Below, in pieces: positions 61,586 through 64,000 of a stretch of DNA of 64,000 bases. The notes below the pieces were generated by a model, which made no database searches, had not been told where the DNA came from, and saw only the letters and a list, made by a program, of their open reading frames with translations. Numbering within the stretch: the first letter of the stretch is position 1; the number at the start of each line of letters is the position of its first letter. Source of the DNA: Donghicola tyrosinivorans (GTDB taxonomy: Bacteria > Pseudomonadota > Alphaproteobacteria > Rhodobacterales > Rhodobacteraceae); assembly GCF_003003355.1 (NCBI RefSeq), contig NZ_PVTQ01000007.1, positions 1-64,000 on the forward strand, written 5' to 3'. Position numbers and translations under genes: made by a program.

Positions 61586-62704
61586 GTGTTTGATCCGAAA
61601 AATAAACTTACAGGCGATATTAAGATTATCGAAAATGCCGTAATTGTGCCGTACGGTGAAGGCGACCGTCGCGGCATTATGCGGCGGGCAGGCGTTTACG
61701 ATGCCGAAGGGGTCTATCAGCCCCTGAGCCAGTGCTTTCGCAACTCGGACTCCCCAACGACGCTAGAGCCCGAAGGCCCCTGCCCCGCACCGGAAGAGCG
61801 CCTGAAAGGCACGTGGTTGTTTGGCGGCTTGCTGTACCAGCACTTCGGCCATGCGCTACTGGAATCCACCGGCCGCTTGTGGGCCCGCAGTGCCATGCCC
61901 AAGGTCAACAACATCGTTTTTCTGACCAAGAAAGAGGTCACCTCGCCCAATCGATTTATCCGTCCGATGCGGCCGATGGTGCAGATGTTCTCGGGCGGTG
62001 CGAACAAGCTGGCAGGCATTAAGGTGCCCACGCGGGTTGACCGGTTGGTGCTGGCCCCGCAGGGCTTTGGTACGGGCGACATGGTGGCCGGCTGCCCCGA
62101 GATGCGCGATCACATCCATGCGGCGCTTGACCAAGAGGTTAAGCCGGAAGGCTCTGAAAAGCTTTATATTTCACGCACTGCGCTCTATTCGAAACGGGGC
62201 CGTTATCTGGGAGAGGACCGGATCGAAAAGCTGCTGGAGGCCGAAGGCTATTCGATTTTCCACCCGCAGGAACATGATCTGGAAACGCAAGCAGCACGCT
62301 ATGCGGCGGCAAAAACCATTATCTCCAGCGATAACTCGGCCCTGCATTTGGCTGCGTTCTTTGCGCACAAGGACAGCCGCCTTGCGATCATCATGCGCCG
62401 TCCCGGCAATGTGATCGAGGACTACCTGGCCCAGTACAAGTGGTTCGCAGGGATGGAGCCGGACGTGATCGACGCCCTGAGCGGTCGCTACTACCAGTTC
62501 GAGGGCGCGAAGAAAAAGCAACTGTCAGAACTCTATTCTGAACTGAACTTCCCGACCCTTGGACGCTCCCTGCAAGAGCGCGGCTACATTGCCTCGGATG
62601 CAGGTTGGACCGATCCGACCGAGGAAGAGATCGAGGCCGAACGGCTGGATCTGAGCGAAAGGCTAGGATCGGCCATCGTCCTTGCAGAAGGCCTAAACTT
62701 CTAA
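61586..62704 (+). CDS. Glycosyltransferase family 61
   Basis: This 372-residue protein has the GT61 (DUF563) layout: GGLLYQHFGHALLESTGRLWA near residue 75, LYISRTALYSKRGR near 193 and ISSDNSALHLAAFF near 250. Bacterial GT61 enzymes build capsules and exopolysaccharides. It starts with GTG at 61586, preceded by AAAAGG, and is divergent from the other glycosyltransferase genes. Confidence 0.82.
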   Translation: MFDPKNKLTGDIKIIENAVIVPYGEGDRRGIMRRAGVYDAEGVYQPLSQCFRNSDSPTTLEPEGPCPAPEERLKGTWLFGGLLYQHFGHALLESTGRLWARSAMPKVNNIVFLTKKEVTSPNRFIRPMRPMVQMFSGGANKLAGIKVPTRVDRLVLAPQGFGTGDMVAGCPEMRDHIHAALDQEVKPEGSEKLYISRTALYSKRGRYLGEDRIEKLLEAEGYSIFHPQEHDLETQAARYAAAKTIISSDNSALHLAAFFAHKDSRLAIIMRRPGNVIEDYLAQYKWFAGMEPDVIDALSGRYYQFEGAKKKQLSELYSELNFPTLGRSLQERGYIASDAGWTDPTEEEIEAERLDLSERLGSAIVLAEGLNF

Positions 62705-62797
62705 TTCCAACGCCCGCATACTCGCCCCATGAGGGTGTTAAAAAATAAGATTGCACCTCTTGCCGGATGCGAATCTGGCGGATAACGTGCCCGCAAA

Positions 62798-62881
62798 TCC
62801 GTTGGGGTGCCCTGTTTGGGGCTGAGAGGCGAAAGCTAACCCATCGAACCTGATCCGGACAATACCGGCGTAGGGAACGGA
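62798..62881 (+). ncRNA. TPP (THI-box) riboswitch
   Basis: All conserved parts of the thiamine pyrophosphate riboswitch are present in order: the closing stem TCCGTT (62798-62803) and AACGGA (62876-62881); GGGGTGCC; GGCTGAGAGG; ACCC followed by GAACCTGATCCGG; and AATACCGGCGTAGGGAA. It sits 81 bp upstream of thiD and should switch thiD-thiO expression off when TPP is abundant. GC-rich sequence follows that could form an expression platform. Confidence 0.95.
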
Positions 62882-62962
62882 GACTGCATCCATCAGGGCC
62901 ACCTGTGCCCTTATGCCTGTGCCTGTCCTCTGTCGCCTTGCGCCCAAAGAGGAAGCACAACG

Positions 62963-63766
62963 ATGAGGCAGCACCCAACCGCCTTGACCATTGCAGGCTC
63001 TGACAGCGGCGGCGGCGCTGGCATTCAGGCCGACCTGAAGACTTTCTCGGCCCTTGGCGTCTTCGGCACCAGCGCGATCACCGCGATCACCGCCCAGAAC
63101 ACCAAAGGCGTTTTCGCGGTCGAAGGCATCAGCCCTGCCAATGTGGCTGCCCAGATTCGCGCGGTTCTGGACGATATCCCGCCTCAAGCTGTGAAGATCG
63201 GCATGCTGGCAACGCCCGAGATTATTCAGGCCGTCGCCGATGCGCTGTCGGGCTACACCGGCCCCATCGTTCTGGACCCTGTGATGGTGGCAAAATCGGG
63301 CGATGCGCTGTTGGCTGATGAGGCGCAAGCCGCTCTGCGCGAAATCCTGATCCCTCGCGCCAGCGTCCTGACCCCAAACCTGCCCGAAGCCGCCCGTCTT
63401 CTGGACAGGCCCGAGGCCACTTGCCCCGAAGACGCCATCGCCCAAGGCCATGCCTTGCGGGCGATGGGGGCCAAATCCGTACTGATGAAAGGCGGTCACG
63501 CGCAGGGCGATACCTGCATTGATCATCTGGTGACAGAAACTAGCGTCACTGCGCTGTCACAACCGCGCATTCATACCCGCAACACCCACGGAACCGGCTG
63601 CACTTTGTCGTCAGCCATCGCGGCGGAGCTTGCGAAGGGCGCGGACATGCTTACCGCCGCTACCAAAGCCCAAATCTGGCTGCACAAGGCTATAGCGCAC
63701 GCAGACAGCCTACACATCGGCGCTGGCCACGGCCCTGTGCATCATTTCCACGAGGTCTGGACATGA
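62963..63766 (+). CDS. thiD: Hydroxymethylpyrimidine/phosphomethylpyrimidine kinase ThiD
   Basis: This 267-residue kinase phosphorylates HMP and HMP-phosphate in thiamine synthesis. It begins ALTIAGSDSGGGAGIQADLKTF, a perfect ThiD start, and has LDPVMVAKSGDALL near residue 108 and the anion-hole motif NTHGTGCTLSSAIAAEL near 208. The ATG follows GAGGAAG. TPP riboswitch control and an ATGA overlap with thiO place it in a thi operon. Confidence 0.95.
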   Translation: MRQHPTALTIAGSDSGGGAGIQADLKTFSALGVFGTSAITAITAQNTKGVFAVEGISPANVAAQIRAVLDDIPPQAVKIGMLATPEIIQAVADALSGYTGPIVLDPVMVAKSGDALLADEAQAALREILIPRASVLTPNLPEAARLLDRPEATCPEDAIAQGHALRAMGAKSVLMKGGHAQGDTCIDHLVTETSVTALSQPRIHTRNTHGTGCTLSSAIAAELAKGADMLTAATKAQIWLHKAIAHADSLHIGAGHGPVHHFHEVWT

Positions 63767-64000
63767 CCCGCGCAACCGTCATCGGCGCAGGCGTTGTCGG
63801 GCTTTGTGTTGCCACCGAACTGGTCGCAAGCGGTTTCGACGTGACCGTCTATGATCCGGGCCACCGCCCCGGCCCCCATGCCTGTTCGTGGTGGGCTGGC
63901 GGTATGTTGGCCCCTTACTGCGAAGGCGAAACCGCCGAAGAACCCGTTGTCCGTCTGGGCAAAGAGGCCGCCGACTGGTGGCAGGCACAAGGGGTCCCCG
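63763..64000 (+). CDS. thiO: Glycine oxidase ThiO, partial (cut by the window edge)
   Basis: The first 79 codons show the FAD-binding start TRATVIGAGVVGLCVATELV and WWAGGMLAPYCE, the N-terminus of ThiO, which oxidises glycine to the imine used for the thiazole ring of thiamine. The gene overlaps thiD by 4 bp and continues beyond position 64000. Confidence 0.88.
   Translation, partial: MTRATVIGAGVVGLCVATELVASGFDVTVYDPGHRPGPHACSWWAGGMLAPYCEGETAEEPVVRLGKEAADWWQAQGVP

Overview
The window looks like chromosomal DNA from a marine alphaproteobacterium of the roseobacter group (Rhodobacterales). It is GC-rich and densely packed, with many 4-bp ATGA/GTGA gene overlaps. It carries acuR-acuI, an ectABC-ask ectoine operon, ArsJ-type arsenic genes, PuuD-type urate oxidation and a TPP-riboswitch thi operon. 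I saw no tRNA, rRNA, insertion sequence, CRISPR array or phage region. The assignment rests on gene content, not on a marker gene.

Layout. 0.3-5.0 kb: a YhaO/YhaN-like (SbcCD-like) nuclease-ATPase pair. 5.0-11.5 kb: a second diaminobutyrate aminotransferase plus a single-module Pls-type peptide synthetase, with a divergent beta-barrel gene; this looks like a cationic homopolymer (poly-diaminobutyrate-like) pathway. 11.5-13.6 kb: a NanR-like regulator and an AGE/YihS-like sugar isomerase. 13.6-16.7 kb: arsenic operon (ArsR-ArsC fusion, GAPDH, ArsJ). 16.8-22.3 kb: asparaginase, ectoine operon and its MarR regulator. 22.3-25.8 kb: acuI/acuR, a CIA30-family protein, a small membrane protein and a cytochrome c. 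26.1-31.3 kb: ugpBAEC-type glycerol-3-phosphate transporter with an EEP-family phosphodiesterase as fifth gene. 31.3-42.4 kb: mixed metabolic and transport genes (rhodanese, TetR and OYE-type flavoenzyme, thioesterase, LysE, AEC, DUF2235, DUF2520, GntR/AbrB, MetY).

42.5-48.4 kb is the most unusual block. An NsrR-like regulator precedes a five-gene operon: a flavoprotein like the N-terminal half of NirB fused to a five-helix membrane domain with two HX13H motifs; a multihaem cytochrome with 11 candidate haem sites; a Tll0287-like cytochrome; a monohaem cytochrome; and a single-domain globin. It ends at a strong terminator. I read it as an NAD(P)H-to-periplasm electron conduit tied to nitric oxide or nitrite stress. 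I do not recognise it as a named system.

48.4-51.2 kb: purine catabolism (AllA, LysR, PuuD). 51.2-62.7 kb: a surface-glycan cluster with GT90, a sulfatase with RTX repeats, a LamG-like protein, an SGNH-like protein, an alpha/beta hydrolase-sulfotransferase fusion and three more glycosyltransferases. 62.8-64.0 kb: TPP riboswitch, thiD and the start of thiO, cut by the window edge.
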